From contig NZ_JAMYDV010000002.1 of the NCBI RefSeq assembly GCF_024128855.1, forward strand, positions 62,001-126,000: DNA of 64,000 nt. The letters are read 5' to 3'. How positions within the stretch are numbered: the stretch's first letter is position 1; each line of letters opens with the position of its first letter. Below the pieces are notes generated by a model. It did not search any database. It was not told where the DNA came from and saw nothing but the letters and a program-made list of their open reading frames with translations. Below, in pieces: positions 17,094 to 25,998 of this stretch. A program made the position numbers and the translations under genes. This DNA is from Rhodovulum tesquicola. GTDB lineage: Bacteria; Pseudomonadota; Alphaproteobacteria; Rhodobacterales; Rhodobacteraceae.

Positions 17094-18899
17094 ATGTTCC
17101 AGAGCTTCGAAAGCCCCACATCGCCGCAGGATGGCCCCCCGCGCCTTGCCGCCTTGCGCGCCGAGATGGCCCGGGCGGGGCTGGCCGGGTTCCTTGTGCC
17201 GCGGGCGGATGCCCATCAGGGCGAATATGTCGCCCCGCGCGACGAGCGGCTGGCCTGGCTGACGGGCTTCACCGGGTCCGCGGGCTTTGCCTGCGTGCTG
17301 ATGGACCGCGCGGGGGTGTTCGTCGATGGCCGCTACCGGGTGCAGGTCAGGAGCCAGGTGGATCCGGACCATTTCACGCCGGTCGACTGGCCCGAGACGC
17401 AGCTTGCCGACTGGTTGCGCGCGGCGCTGCCGCAGGGCGGCGTGGTGGGGCTCGACCCCTGGCTGCACACGCCCGAACAGGTGGAAAAGCTGAGCGAGGC
17501 ATTGCGGGATGCCGGGATTTCGCTGCGCGAGGTCGAGAACCCGATCGACCGCCTCTGGTCCGACCAGCCCGCCGCCCCGCAGGGCGCGATCTCGGCCTAT
17601 CCCGAGGCGCTGGCGGGGGCGAGCCATGCCGAGAAGCGCGCGCGCCTGGCCGAGACCCTGCGCAAGGCCGGGCAGGCGGCGGCGGTGCTGAGCCTGCCCG
17701 ATTCCATTGCCTGGCTGTTGAACGTGCGGGGGGCGGATGTGCCGCGCAACCCGGTGCCGCACGCCTTTGCGGTGCTGCATGACGATGCGCGCGTGACGCT
17801 GTTTGCCGACGCGGCCAAGGTTTCGGACGAGCTGCGCCGCCATCTTGGCCCCGATGTCACCCTGCGCCCCGTTGCCGCCTTTGGCCCGGGGCTGCGCAGC
17901 CTTGTCGGCCCGGTGCGGATCGACCCCGCCAGTGCGCCGCTCTGGGTGCTGCGCCAGTTGCAGGAGGCGGGGATCGAGGTCGCGCGGTGGGAGGATCCTT
18001 GCATCCTGCCCAAGGCGCGCAAGAGCGCGGCGGAACTGGCGGGCGCGCGGGCCGCGCATCTGCGCGATGCGGCGGCCATGGTCGAGTTCCTGGCCTGGCT
18101 CGATGCCGAGGCGCCGGGGGGCGAGCTGACCGAGATCGACGTGGTCAAGCGGCTGGAGGGGTTCCGGCGGGCGACCGGCAAGCTTTGCGATATCAGCTTC
18201 GACACCATCGCGGGGGCGGGGCCGAACGGGGCCATCGTGCATTACCGGGTCAGCGAGGCGACAAACCGGCGCGTGGTTCCGGGCGAGGTGCTGCTGGTGG
18301 ATTCGGGTGGGCAATATCTGGACGGCACCACCGACATCACCCGCACGGTGGCGGTCGGCACGGCGCCCGAGGCGGCGCGCGCGCCCTTTACCCGGGTGCT
18401 GAAAGGCATGATCGCGATTTCCCGCGCGCGGTTTCCCAAGGGGGTCGCGGGGCGCGATCTGGATGCGCTGGCGCGCTATCCGCTGTGGCTGGCGGGACAG
18501 GATTACGACCATGGCACGGGCCACGGCGTCGGTGCCTATCTGTCGGTCCATGAGGGGCCGCAGCGGATTTCGCGGCTGTCGCATGTGGCGCTGGAACCGG
18601 GGATGATCCTGTCGAACGAGCCGGGCTATTACCGCGAGGGCGCGTTCGGCATCCGGATCGAGAACCTGATCGTGGTTCAGCCCGCGCCGGTGCCGGAGGG
18701 CGGCGACGACCGCGAGATGCTGGGCTTCGAGACGCTGAGTTTCGTGCCCATCGACCGCCGCCTGATCGTCGCGGGGATGCTGAATGCCGAGGAGCGCGAC
18801 TGGCTGAATGCCTATCACGCGCGCGTTGCCGATCTGGTCGGCCCCGAGGTCTCGCAGCCCGCGCGCGACTGGTTGGCGGCGGCCACCCTGCCGATCTGA
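17094..18899 (+). CDS. Xaa-Pro aminopeptidase (M24B family)
   Basis: A 601-residue cytosolic metallopeptidase that removes an N-terminal residue preceding proline. It has the long three-domain layout of eukaryote-like aminopeptidase P: two creatinase-like N-terminal domains (about 1-300) and a C-terminal pita-bread catalytic domain. The five dinuclear metal ligands are visible as Asp403, Asp414, His477, Glu509 and Glu523, in VDSGG, TDITR, GTGHGVG, NEPGYY and RIEN. It is longer than E. coli PepP (about 440 residues) because of the extra domain and a C-terminal extension. It lies alone, preceded by a likely promoter. The physiological substrates are unknown. Confidence 0.92.
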   Translation: MFQSFESPTSPQDGPPRLAALRAEMARAGLAGFLVPRADAHQGEYVAPRDERLAWLTGFTGSAGFACVLMDRAGVFVDGRYRVQVRSQVDPDHFTPVDWPETQLADWLRAALPQGGVVGLDPWLHTPEQVEKLSEALRDAGISLREVENPIDRLWSDQPAAPQGAISAYPEALAGASHAEKRARLAETLRKAGQAAAVLSLPDSIAWLLNVRGADVPRNPVPHAFAVLHDDARVTLFADAAKVSDELRRHLGPDVTLRPVAAFGPGLRSLVGPVRIDPASAPLWVLRQLQEAGIEVARWEDPCILPKARKSAAELAGARAAHLRDAAAMVEFLAWLDAEAPGGELTEIDVVKRLEGFRRATGKLCDISFDTIAGAGPNGAIVHYRVSEATNRRVVPGEVLLVDSGGQYLDGTTDITRTVAVGTAPEAARAPFTRVLKGMIAISRARFPKGVAGRDLDALARYPLWLAGQDYDHGTGHGVGAYLSVHEGPQRISRLSHVALEPGMILSNEPGYYREGAFGIRIENLIVVQPAPVPEGGDDREMLGFETLSFVPIDRRLIVAGMLNAEERDWLNAYHARVADLVGPEVSQPARDWLAAATLPI

Positions 18900-18986
18900 C
18901 CTTTCCGCTGTCTGGACATTCCCGCCGCGATCGTGTGACTGAACGGCGGCGCGTCAGACGCCGAAACCAGCGAGGGGAGTGTAGCC

Positions 18987-19328
18987 ATGGCCGAACATGT
19001 CGCGATTCATCGGGCCGAGGGGGCCTGGGTGGTCCGGGCGGGCGGCGCGGTGATTGCCGAAAGCCGCAATGCGCTGGAACTGGTCGAGGGCGACCGCGCC
19101 CCGGTGATCTATTTCCCGCGCGAGGATGTGGCGATGGCCTTCCTCGAACGCTCGGACAGCCGGACGACCTGTCCGGTCAAGGGCGAGGCGAGCTATTACA
19201 CCCTGCATGCCAAGAGCTATGACATCCCCGATGCGGGCTGGTGCTACGAAAACCCGGGTCCGGGGGTCGAGCGGATCGCGGGCCATCTGGCCTTTCACGC
19301 CGACAAGGTGACGGTCGAGCAGTTGTGA
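18987..19328 (+). CDS. DUF427 family protein
   Basis: A 113-residue soluble protein with the DUF427 pattern: FPREDVAMAFLERS, then TTCPVKGEASYYTL, and a final AWCYENP-like stretch (AGWCYENPGPGVERIAGHLAFH). Members of this family form a small beta-rich fold of unknown biochemical function; one cysteine of the CPVKG motif is highly conserved and may be catalytic. GAGGGGAGTGTAGCC upstream of the ATG gives a good ribosome-binding site. It lies between the aminopeptidase gene and a secreted metallo-beta-lactamase-fold gene, without evidence of a shared pathway. Confidence 0.88.
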   Translation: MAEHVAIHRAEGAWVVRAGGAVIAESRNALELVEGDRAPVIYFPREDVAMAFLERSDSRTTCPVKGEASYYTLHAKSYDIPDAGWCYENPGPGVERIAGHLAFHADKVTVEQL

Positions 19329-19406
19329 TCGTGGCCCGCCCCGGTGGCGTGGCACCATGACAGCGGGCGGCGGCGCGCTATCCAGTCGCTCAGGAGGTGC
19401 CTGACG

Positions 19407-20237
19407 ATGATCCGATCCTGCCTGACCGCGCTTGCCGCCCTGCTGGCGCTGCCCGCCGCCGCCCAGGACCGCCGCCCCAGCCATTGCATCGCCATCGCCG
19501 AGGCCGATCCCGCGCTGGAATATGTCCAGCTTGCCGGTTTCGGCATGCCGCTGCCCGATCCGCATAGTGTGCGCATCAGTTTCGTCGATCACGCGACCTT
19601 CGTGATCGAGACGGCGGGCGGGCTGCGTGTCGCGACCGATTTCACGGGCTTTCTGGGCTCGACCCGGCTGATCCCCGATGTGGTCACGATGAACAACGCG
19701 CATCAGACCCATTTCACCGCCTTCCCCGATCCCGCGATCCCCCATGTGCTGGAAGGCTGGGCCAGGGATGGCGTGGCGGCGGATCATCACCTCGATCTGG
19801 GCGAGATGCTGGTGCGCAACGTGCCGACCGATGTGCGCGGCTTCGACCGCTCGGTGGTGCGCGAGAACGGCAATTCGATCTTCGTTTTCGAGGTTGCGGG
19901 GCTGTGCATCGGGCATCTGGGGCACCTGCATCACGAGCCCGACGAGATGCAATATGCCTCGCTCGGCCGGCTGGACGTTGTGATGGCGCCGGTCGATGGC
20001 GGGCTGACGCTGGATCTGCCGACGATGATCCGCGTGCTGGAACGGCTGCGCAGTTCGGTCGTGATCCCGATGCACTGGTTCGGGGCGCAGTCGCTGGAGC
20101 GGTTCCTGGCGGGCATGTCCGGCGAGTTCGTGATCCGGCGCGAAGGGGCGGGACATCTGGAGATCTCGCTGCGCACGCTGCCCGACCGGCCCACGGTGAT
20201 CGTGCTGGACCCGCAGCCGCTGCGCGATCCCGAGTGA
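19407..20237 (+). CDS. secreted metallo-beta-lactamase-fold hydrolase
   Basis: A 276-residue protein with a signal peptide of about 19 residues ending ALPAAAQ, so it is exported to the periplasm. The mature part resembles UlaG-like metallo-beta-lactamase-fold hydrolases: FVDHATFVIET, NNAHQTHFTAF in place of the usual HxHxDH loop, HLGHLHHEPD, MAPVDGG and MHWFG. The substrate is unknown and the metal ligands look only partly conserved (NAHQTH), so activity may differ from the named family. The ATG at 19407 was preferred over that at 19344 because AGGAGG precedes it and it produces a clean signal peptide. Confidence 0.8.
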   Translation: MIRSCLTALAALLALPAAAQDRRPSHCIAIAEADPALEYVQLAGFGMPLPDPHSVRISFVDHATFVIETAGGLRVATDFTGFLGSTRLIPDVVTMNNAHQTHFTAFPDPAIPHVLEGWARDGVAADHHLDLGEMLVRNVPTDVRGFDRSVVRENGNSIFVFEVAGLCIGHLGHLHHEPDEMQYASLGRLDVVMAPVDGGLTLDLPTMIRVLERLRSSVVIPMHWFGAQSLERFLAGMSGEFVIRREGAGHLEISLRTLPDRPTVIVLDPQPLRDPE

Positions 20238-20301
20238 CTGGCCCGAGTGACTTGCCAGCCGCGCGGGCTCTGTGCTTTGAGCTTGGGCGAAAGGACCGCC
20301 C

Positions 20302-21720
20302 ATGCTGAACCCCGTAACCGATGCCTTTGCCGCCGATCTGCGCGCCCGCCTGCCCGCGGCGTGTTTCCGTGACCTGACACCCGCCTATCTGGAGGAACCG
20401 CGGGGGCGCTATCGCGGGCAGGGCGGGCTGTTGCTGGCGCCGGGCCGGGTCGAGGAGGTGGCCGAGATCGTGCGCACCTGCGCCGCGGCGCGGGTGGGGG
20501 TGGTGCCCTATGGGGGCGGCACCGGGCTGGTCGGCGGGCAGGTGATGGAGAGCGGTCCCGCGCCGGTGATCGTGACGCTGGAACGGATGCGGGCGATCCG
20601 CGCGGTCTATCCGGCCGAGAATGTGCTGGTGGCCGAGGCGGGCGCGATCCTGGCCGAGGTGCAGGCGGCGGCCGAGGCGGCGGGGCGGCTGTTCCCGCTC
20701 TCGCTGGCCTCCGAGGGGTCGGCGCGGATCGGGGGCGTGCTGGCGACCAATGCGGGCGGGGTGAACGTGCTGCGCTACGGCAATGCGCGCGAGCTGTGCC
20801 TCGGCGTCGAGGCGGTGCTGCCCGACGGGTCGGTCCTGCACGGGCTGAAACGGCTGCGCAAGGACAACACGGGCTACGATCTGCGCCACCTGCTGATCGG
20901 GGCCGAGGGGACGCTGGGCATCATCACCGCCGCCGCGTTGAAACTGGCGCCGCGGCCTGCGCGCAGCGGCGCGGCGCTGCTGGCGGTGACGGATCCGCAG
21001 GCGGCGCTCGACCTGCTGGCGCTGGCGCAGGGGCGGATCGGCGAGGGGGTCTCGGCCTTCGAACTGATCCATCGGCAGGGGTTCGATTTCCTGGCCGAGA
21101 CCCTGCCCGAGATCCGCCTGCCCTGGCCCGATCCGCCCGAATGGTGCGTGCTGATCGACCTTGGCCTGGGCGCGGGACAGGATCCGGGCGCGGCGCTGGA
21201 GGGGCTGTTCGCCGAGGCGGCCGGGGCGGGGCTGGTCAGCGACGGGCTGATCGCGCAATCCGAGGCGCAGCGGGCCGCGTTCTGGGCGCTGCGCGAAAGC
21301 CTGCCGCTGGCCAACCGGAAGATCGGCGCGATCTCGTCCCACGACATCTCGGTGCCGCTGTCGGCGATCCCCGAATTCATCGCGCGGGCAGGCCCCGCGC
21401 TGGCCGGGCTGGGGTGGTTCCGGATCAACTGCTTCGGCCATGTGGGCGATGGCAATTTGCATTATAACGTCTTCCCCCGGAAGGGCGAGACGCGCGCCGA
21501 TCACGAGGACAAGCGCGCCGCGATCAAGCGTTGCGTGCATGACCTTGTGCATGCGCTCGGCGGATCGGTCAGCGCCGAGCATGGGGTCGGGCGGCTCAAG
21601 GTCGAGGACCTGGAACGCTATGGCGATCCGGCCCGGCTGGCGGCGATGCGGGCGATCAAGGCCGCGCTGGACCCGGCGGGGATCATGAATCCCGGCGTCC
21701 TGCTGCGCGCCCCTGCCTGA
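20302..21720 (+). CDS. FAD-binding oxidoreductase (D-2-hydroxyglutarate dehydrogenase-like)
   Basis: A 472-residue flavoprotein of the same superfamily as the gene at 11418-12794. The FAD domain (about 38-220) shows PYGGGTGLVGG and ATNAGGVNVLRYG; the C-terminal domain carries HVGDGNLHYN at 380-389 and SAEHGVGRLK near 424-433. The NLHYN variant and the ISSHDISVP stretch point to the D-2-hydroxyglutarate or D-2-hydroxyacid dehydrogenase branch rather than GlcD. It probably oxidises a D-2-hydroxyacid and passes electrons to a quinone or electron-transfer flavoprotein; the substrate is inferred. No GlcE/GlcF partners are adjacent. Two AAGAAG elements follow the stop codon. Confidence 0.85.
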   Translation: MLNPVTDAFAADLRARLPAACFRDLTPAYLEEPRGRYRGQGGLLLAPGRVEEVAEIVRTCAAARVGVVPYGGGTGLVGGQVMESGPAPVIVTLERMRAIRAVYPAENVLVAEAGAILAEVQAAAEAAGRLFPLSLASEGSARIGGVLATNAGGVNVLRYGNARELCLGVEAVLPDGSVLHGLKRLRKDNTGYDLRHLLIGAEGTLGIITAAALKLAPRPARSGAALLAVTDPQAALDLLALAQGRIGEGVSAFELIHRQGFDFLAETLPEIRLPWPDPPEWCVLIDLGLGAGQDPGAALEGLFAEAAGAGLVSDGLIAQSEAQRAAFWALRESLPLANRKIGAISSHDISVPLSAIPEFIARAGPALAGLGWFRINCFGHVGDGNLHYNVFPRKGETRADHEDKRAAIKRCVHDLVHALGGSVSAEHGVGRLKVEDLERYGDPARLAAMRAIKAALDPAGIMNPGVLLRAPA

Positions 21721-21748
21721 CGGGCGCGCCCGGCGGTGGCGTCGGGAC

Positions 21749-21772
21749 ATGGATATTTATGGCCAGAAGAAG
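21749..21772 (+). repeat. intergenic GGATATTT...AAGAAG element, copy 3
   Basis: Reads ATGGATATTTAT then GGCCAGAAGAAG, 28 bp past the stop of the FAD oxidase gene. With copy 4, which is inverted 37 bp downstream, it forms a potential long imperfect hairpin. Confidence 0.65.
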
Positions 21773-21809
21773 CAGGGCGCGCGCCGGGAAACCGCCGGGC
21801 CGCCTTGTG

Positions 21810-21831
21810 TTTCTTCTTGGCAAAAATACCC
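21810..21831 (-). repeat. intergenic GGGTATTT...AAGAAG element, copy 4
   Basis: On the minus strand it reads GGGTATTTTT then GCCAAGAAGAAA. It lies 49 bp beyond the 3' end of apt (minus strand) and faces copy 3, so each convergent gene has one element in its own sense orientation just after its stop codon. Confidence 0.65.
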
Positions 21832-21879
21832 GGATCCCGCGCTTGCGACCGGGCGCGCCCTGTGGTCGGGGCGCGGGGC

Positions 21880-22419
21880 TCAGTGGCCTGCGAAGTCGCA
21901 GAGCGCGTGAACCTCGATCCCCATCGACTCGAGCCGACGGCGGCCGCCGAGATCGGGCAGGTCCACCACGAAGGCGCAGCCGACGATCCGGGCGCCCAGC
22001 CGTTCGCAGAGCTTGATCCCGGCCTCGGCGGTGCCGCCGGTGGCCAGCAGGTCGTCCACGATCAGCACCTTGTCGCCCGCGACAAGCGCGTCGTCATGGA
22101 TCTCGACCACGGCCGAGCCGTATTCGAGCTGGTATTCCTCGGCGATGGTGGCGGCCGGAAGCTTGCCCTTCTTGCGGATCGGCACGAAGCCCTTGGACAA
22201 CTGGTGCGCGATGGCGCCGCCCAGGATGAAGCCGCGCGCCTCGAGCCCGACCACCTTGTCGATCTGCTGGCCCGCATAGGGGTGCAGCATCTGGTCGATC
22301 GCCATGCGGAAGCCGCGCGGATCGGCGAAGAGCGTGGTCACGTCGCGGAACATGATCCCTTCATGCGGGAAATCGACGATGGTGCGGATGTAATCCTTGA
22401 CGGAATTGTTCGACGGCAT
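21880..22419 (-). CDS. apt: adenine phosphoribosyltransferase
   Basis: A 179-residue cytosolic enzyme converting adenine and PRPP to AMP. The PRPP-binding motif [13 protein letters not shown] is at 118-130 and the N terminus shows [13 protein letters not shown], typical of Apt. Length is standard. It lies 123 bp downstream of mtnP on the same strand; MtnP releases adenine from methylthioadenosine, so the two genes catalyse successive steps of adenine salvage. A GC-rich hairpin between them (22504-22528) suggests that apt may also be transcribed on its own. Confidence 0.95.
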   Translation of the reverse strand: MPSNNSVKDYIRTIVDFPHEGIMFRDVTTLFADPRGFRMAIDQMLHPYAGQQIDKVVGLEARGFILGGAIAHQLSKGFVPIRKKGKLPAATIAEEYQLEYGSAVVEIHDDALVAGDKVLIVDDLLATGGTAEAGIKLCERLGARIVGCAFVVDLPDLGGRRRLESMGIEVHALCDFAGH

Positions 22420-22503
22420 GGCGGGGGCCCTTTCGGTCTGTGCCTGGTCCGGGTGTCGCCCAGGCGGGGCGGGTGGTGCAAGATTGCGGTTTGCCGCAAG
22501 GAC

Positions 22504-22528
22504 GGGGGCGGGGCCAGACCCCGTCCCC
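22504..22528 (-). terminator. hairpin between mtnP and apt
   Basis: GGGGGCGGGG (22504-22513) and CCCCGTCCCC (22519-22528) pair over 10 bp with one G-T wobble around CCAGA, 15 bp beyond the mtnP stop. There is no run of U in the minus-strand transcript, so it is a possible attenuator or weak terminator. Confidence 0.45.
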
Positions 22529-22542
22529 GCGCCGGGATGCGC

Positions 22543-23415
22543 CTAGCGGTTCAGCACGCGCCCGGCGACCGCGTCGAGCTTCGCGACCAGCGCGGGGTCG
22601 CGCTTTTCCGGCGCGGTGATCAGAGCGTATTCCAGCGCCGTGTCGCAGCCCTTGTCGCAGGGCTTGTGCGCGCCCAGAAGGCCGGGCAGGCGGGTGACCA
22701 TGGCGCGGGCCTTTTCGGCATTGCCGATCAGGGTCTTCACGATGTCGGCGACTTCGACCGCGTCGTGATCGGGGTGCCAGCAATCGTAGTCGGTGACCAT
22801 GGCGATCGAGGCATAGCAAAGCTCGGCCTCGCGGGCGAGTTTCGCCTCGGGCATGTTGGTCATGCCGATCACGTCGCAGCCCCAGTTCTCGCGGTAGAGC
22901 TTCGATTCCGCCAGCGTCGAGAATTGCGGCCCTTCCATTGCCAGATAGGTGCCGCCCTGGTGGATGGTGATCCCCTCGTCGCGGGCGGCCTGAAGGCAGG
23001 CGGCCGACAGCCGCCCGCAGGTCGGGTGCGCCACGCTGACATGGGCGACGCAGCCCTGGCCGAAGAAGCTTTTCTCGCGGGCGAAGGTGCGGTCGATGAA
23101 CTGGTTCACCACCACGAAATCGCCCGGCGCCAGTTCCTCGCGGAACGAGCCGCAGGCCGAAACCGAGACCACATCGGTCGCGCCCAGCCGTTTCAGCGCG
23201 TCGATATTGGCGCGGTAGGGCACGGTCGAGGGCGAATGGACATGGCCCCGGCCGTGGCGCGGCAGGAAGGCCATCTTCACGCCGCCCAGCGTGCCGGTCA
23301 GGATCTCGTCGGAGGGTTGGCCCCAGGGGCTGTCCACCGCCTGCCAGCGCGCATCCTCCAGCCCCTCGATGTCATAGACGCCCGAGCCGCCGATCACCGC
23401 GATCATCCGTTCCAT
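22543..23415 (-). CDS. mtnP: S-methyl-5'-thioadenosine phosphorylase
   Basis: A 290-residue purine-nucleoside phosphorylase-family enzyme that splits 5'-methylthioadenosine with phosphate into adenine and 5-methylthioribose-1-phosphate. Visible motifs are GGSGVYD at 9-15, PRHGRGH, SVSACGSFREE and the MEGPQFST and MTNMPEAKLAREAE regions that identify MtnP rather than general purine phosphorylases. AGAGGGAC precedes the ATG at 23415; a second in-frame ATG three codons later is possible. Adenine from this reaction is the substrate of Apt, encoded just downstream. No gene for further methylthioribose recycling is seen in the window. Confidence 0.94.
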   Translation of the reverse strand: MERMIAVIGGSGVYDIEGLEDARWQAVDSPWGQPSDEILTGTLGGVKMAFLPRHGRGHVHSPSTVPYRANIDALKRLGATDVVSVSACGSFREELAPGDFVVVNQFIDRTFAREKSFFGQGCVAHVSVAHPTCGRLSAACLQAARDEGITIHQGGTYLAMEGPQFSTLAESKLYRENWGCDVIGMTNMPEAKLAREAELCYASIAMVTDYDCWHPDHDAVEVADIVKTLIGNAEKARAMVTRLPGLLGAHKPCDKGCDTALEYALITAPEKRDPALVAKLDAVAGRVLNR

Positions 23416-23507
23416 GGTCCGTCCCTCTTTCCGGTTTCACGAGTCGGCCCCTTTTAGGGGGCGGGGCGCGCGACGGAAAGCCTGTGCGTGGCCGCAGGTC
23501 CGGCGGG

Positions 23508-24113
23508 CTATTCGCCGGGGCGGCGGAGTTCGAACACCTCGCGGATCACGGCATAATCGCGATAGCCCATGCGTGCGAGCGGCTGGAAGCGGGTCACGTC
23601 GAAGCGGCCATCCACCACGCAATCGTCGCGCAGGTGGATGCCGGTCACCTCGCCGAAGACGGCGAAATTGGCCTCGCCCGGCAAGTGCACGATCCGGGTG
23701 AGCCGGCATTCCAGGCTGGCGGGGGCGGCGGCGACGCGGGCGCAGGCGATGGTGTCGCAGGCGGCTTTCGCGATGTCGGCGTGGGCGAATTCGTCCACAT
23801 CGCGCGGCCATGGACCGGAGGTCAGGTTCATCGCGTCCTTCATCGTGACCTCGACGATGTTGACGCAGAAGACGCCGGTCTCGCGGATATTGGCCACGCT
23901 GTCCTTGGTGCCGTCGCGGTCGGGCTTGGCCGAGGTCGAGGCGAACATCACCTGCGGCGGCACATAGGCGACCGCGTTGAAGAAGGAATAGGGCGCGAGG
24001 TTGTCGGCCCCGTCCGCGGCGCGGGTCGAGATCCAGCCGATCGGGCGCGGCGTGACGATCGCGTTGAACGGGTTGTGGGGGAACGGGTGGCCGTCGGCGG
24101 GGCGGTAGAACAT
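23508..24113 (-). CDS. flavin reductase-like FMN-binding protein
   Basis: A 201-residue protein of the flavin reductase split-barrel family. It shows the N-terminal pattern PFNAIVTPRPIGWIST, then APYSFFNAVAYVPPQVMFAS and the TGVFCVNIV stretch, all around the FMN site. It probably reduces flavin with NAD(P)H or uses bound FMN on an unknown substrate in the cytosol. AAGGAG lies 5 bases before the ATG. It is divergent from the GNAT gene and 92 bp upstream of mtnP on the same strand, with no functional link visible. Confidence 0.85.
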   Translation of the reverse strand: MFYRPADGHPFPHNPFNAIVTPRPIGWISTRAADGADNLAPYSFFNAVAYVPPQVMFASTSAKPDRDGTKDSVANIRETGVFCVNIVEVTMKDAMNLTSGPWPRDVDEFAHADIAKAACDTIACARVAAAPASLECRLTRIVHLPGEANFAVFGEVTGIHLRDDCVVDGRFDVTRFQPLARMGYRDYAVIREVFELRRPGE

Positions 24114-24131
24114 GGGGCTCCTTTCGCGCGT

Positions 24132-24160
24132 TTGCCCCCGTCATAGCCCCGTGCTAGGGC
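24132..24160 (+). promoter_or_regulatory. candidate promoter of the GNAT gene
   Basis: TTGCCC (24132-24137), 17-bp spacer, TAGGGC (24155-24160), ending 25 bp before the GTG start. The -35 and spacing are good; the -10 is weak but contains the recurring GCTAG. Confidence 0.4.
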
Positions 24161-24185
24161 CGTTTCCAGAAGCAGGGAGGGGCGG

Positions 24186-24677
24186 GTGATCCGGCTGGCC
24201 GAGGAAACGGCGGAGGATTGGTGGGAGGTCGAGGCGCTTTACGACCTCTGCTTTGCCCCGGGGCGCTCGGCGCTGTCGTCCTACCGGCTGCGCGAGGGGG
24301 TCGATCCGGTCCCGGGCCTGTGCATGACCGCGCGGGATGGGGACGGGATCCTCGCTGCCGCGATCCGCTACTGGCCGGTTCTGGTGGGCGGGGCGCCCGC
24401 GCTGCTGCTGGGGCCGGTGGCGGTGCACCCGACGCGGCAGGGCGAGGGGCTGGGGGCGCTCTTGATCCGCGAGTCGCTGGAGCGCGCGCGGCTGCTGGGG
24501 TTCGGCCGGGTGATGCTGGTGGGCGATGCGCCCTATTACGGGCGGTTCGGGTTCGTGCGGCTGGACGGCGTCGAGATGCCGCCGCCCACCAACCCCGACC
24601 GCGTGCTGGGGATTGCGCTGGTGCCGGGTGCCTGGGACGGGGTCGCGGGGCCGGTGATGCGGGCGGCCGAAGGCTGA
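24186..24677 (+). CDS. GNAT family N-acetyltransferase
   Basis: A 163-residue acetyltransferase of the YhbS-like branch. The acetyl-CoA binding motif A is visible as [22 protein letters not shown] (about 79-100, with the QGEGLG pyrophosphate loop), followed by [12 protein letters not shown], characteristic of this branch. It should transfer acetyl from acetyl-CoA to an unknown amine in the cytosol. The start is a GTG with GCAGGGAGGGGCGG before it. msrA follows after 67 bp on the same strand. Confidence 0.88.
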   Translation: MIRLAEETAEDWWEVEALYDLCFAPGRSALSSYRLREGVDPVPGLCMTARDGDGILAAAIRYWPVLVGGAPALLLGPVAVHPTRQGEGLGALLIRESLERARLLGFGRVMLVGDAPYYGRFGFVRLDGVEMPPPTNPDRVLGIALVPGAWDGVAGPVMRAAEG

Positions 24678-24744
24678 CGCGGCGATCTGGGCGGCGCGGC
24701 GCGGCGTCCTATATCGAGCCACGACCCAAGAGGGAGTTCGCCGC

Positions 24745-25395
24745 ATGTTTTCCTTTCTCAGCCGCAAGACCGACATGGTCGCCGAGGCCGATGCCTGGCC
24801 CGGCCGCCCCGATCCGATCCCGACCGCCGAGACGCATTTCGTCTTTGGCCGCCCGCTGAAGGCGCCGATCCCCGAGGGGATGGAGGAAGCCGTCTTCGGC
24901 ATGGGCTGTTTCTGGGGCGTCGAGCGCAAGTTCTGGCAGTTGCCGGGGGTGTGGATGACGGCCGCCGGATATGCGGGCGGCTTCACGCCCAACCCGACCT
25001 ATGAGGAGGTCTGCACCGGCAAGACCGGCCATACCGAGGTGGTGCGCGTGGTCCATGACCCGGCAGAGATCAGCTATGAAACGCTGCTGCGCCATTTCTG
25101 GGAGGGGCATGATCCGACGCAGGGGATGCGGCAGGGCAACGACCGGGGCACGCAGTATCGCTCGGCGGTCTATACCTTTACCGCGGCACAGGAGGCCGCC
25201 GCCGAGGCCAGCCGCGCCGCCTATCAGGAGCGTCTGCGCAAGGCGGGCTTTGGCGCCATCACCACCGAGATCCGGGCGGCGCCGCCCTTCTACTATGCCG
25301 AAGGCTATCACCAGCAATATCTTGCCAAGAACCCGGGCGGCTATTGCGGGTTGGGAGGCACGGGGGTCAGTTGCCCGGTGGGCATCGGCGCCTGA
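24745..25395 (+). CDS. msrA: peptide methionine (S)-S-oxide reductase MsrA
   Basis: A 216-residue repair enzyme that reduces methionine-S-sulfoxide in proteins with thioredoxin. The active-site motif GCFWG is at 54-58, so Cys55 is catalytic, and two C-terminal cysteines (about 201 and 210, in [12 protein letters not shown]) are placed to act as recycling cysteines. YAGG and EGHDPTQ patterns complete the family signature. A 45-residue N-terminal lead precedes the core, as in the longer MsrA class. GAGGGAG gives the ribosome-binding site. It forms a short co-directional group with the GNAT and kinase-like genes. Confidence 0.95.
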   Translation: MFSFLSRKTDMVAEADAWPGRPDPIPTAETHFVFGRPLKAPIPEGMEEAVFGMGCFWGVERKFWQLPGVWMTAAGYAGGFTPNPTYEEVCTGKTGHTEVVRVVHDPAEISYETLLRHFWEGHDPTQGMRQGNDRGTQYRSAVYTFTAAQEAAAEASRAAYQERLRKAGFGAITTEIRAAPPFYYAEGYHQQYLAKNPGGYCGLGGTGVSCPVGIGA

Positions 25396-25407
25396 TCCCC
25401 TGCGGCC

Positions 25408-25965
25408 ATGGGTCGGCGCATCCTGATCCTGGGCGCTGCGGGGGCGGGCAGTTCCACGCTGGCCCGCGCGCTGGCGGACCGGCTCTCCTCGCAGGTTTTC
25501 GACGCGGACGATTTCCTGTGGCAGCCGACCGAGCCGCCCTTTCGCAAGACCCGCCCGCCGGACGAGCGGGTGGCGCTGATGCAGGCGATGTTCGCGCCGC
25601 GCTCGGACTGGGTGCTGGCGGGCGCGATATGCGGCTGGGGGGATGCGCTGATCCCGCGGCTGACGCAGGTGCTGTTCCTGACCGCACCCAAGGAAACCCG
25701 GATCATCCGTCTGCGCCGCCGCGAGCGCCAGCGCCACGGCGCGGCGGTGGCCCCGGGTGGCGCGCGGGCGCAGGAGTTCCGGGCGTTTCTCGACTATGCC
25801 TCGGGCTATGACGATCCCGCCTTTGCCGGGCGCAGCCGGGTGCAGCACGAGGCGTGGCTGTCGGCGCTGGCCTGCCCGGTGATCCGGCTTGACGGCAGCG
25901 AACTGCACGGCGTTCTGGCCGAGCGGGCGCTTGCCGCGCTTGACCAGGCGGCGCAGGGGGCCTAG
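25408..25965 (+). CDS. P-loop adenylate-kinase-like protein
   Basis: A 185-residue cytosolic protein with an N-terminal phosphate loop GAAGAGSST (about 9-17), the DADDFLW region of small nucleotide kinases and an arginine-rich lid-like segment RLRRRERQRHG. The usual Walker A lysine is replaced by serine, as in the GT/S-type loops of some nucleoside-kinase relatives. It probably phosphorylates a small molecule, but neither nucleotide nor substrate can be told from sequence. It starts 12 bp after msrA with only a weak ribosome-binding site, and prmA follows after 33 bp, which suggests one transcript. Confidence 0.7.
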   Translation: MGRRILILGAAGAGSSTLARALADRLSSQVFDADDFLWQPTEPPFRKTRPPDERVALMQAMFAPRSDWVLAGAICGWGDALIPRLTQVLFLTAPKETRIIRLRRRERQRHGAAVAPGGARAQEFRAFLDYASGYDDPAFAGRSRVQHEAWLSALACPVIRLDGSELHGVLAERALAALDQAAQGA

Positions 25966-25998
25966 GCGCTGGGGCGACCCACCGCAGGAGACCCGCCC

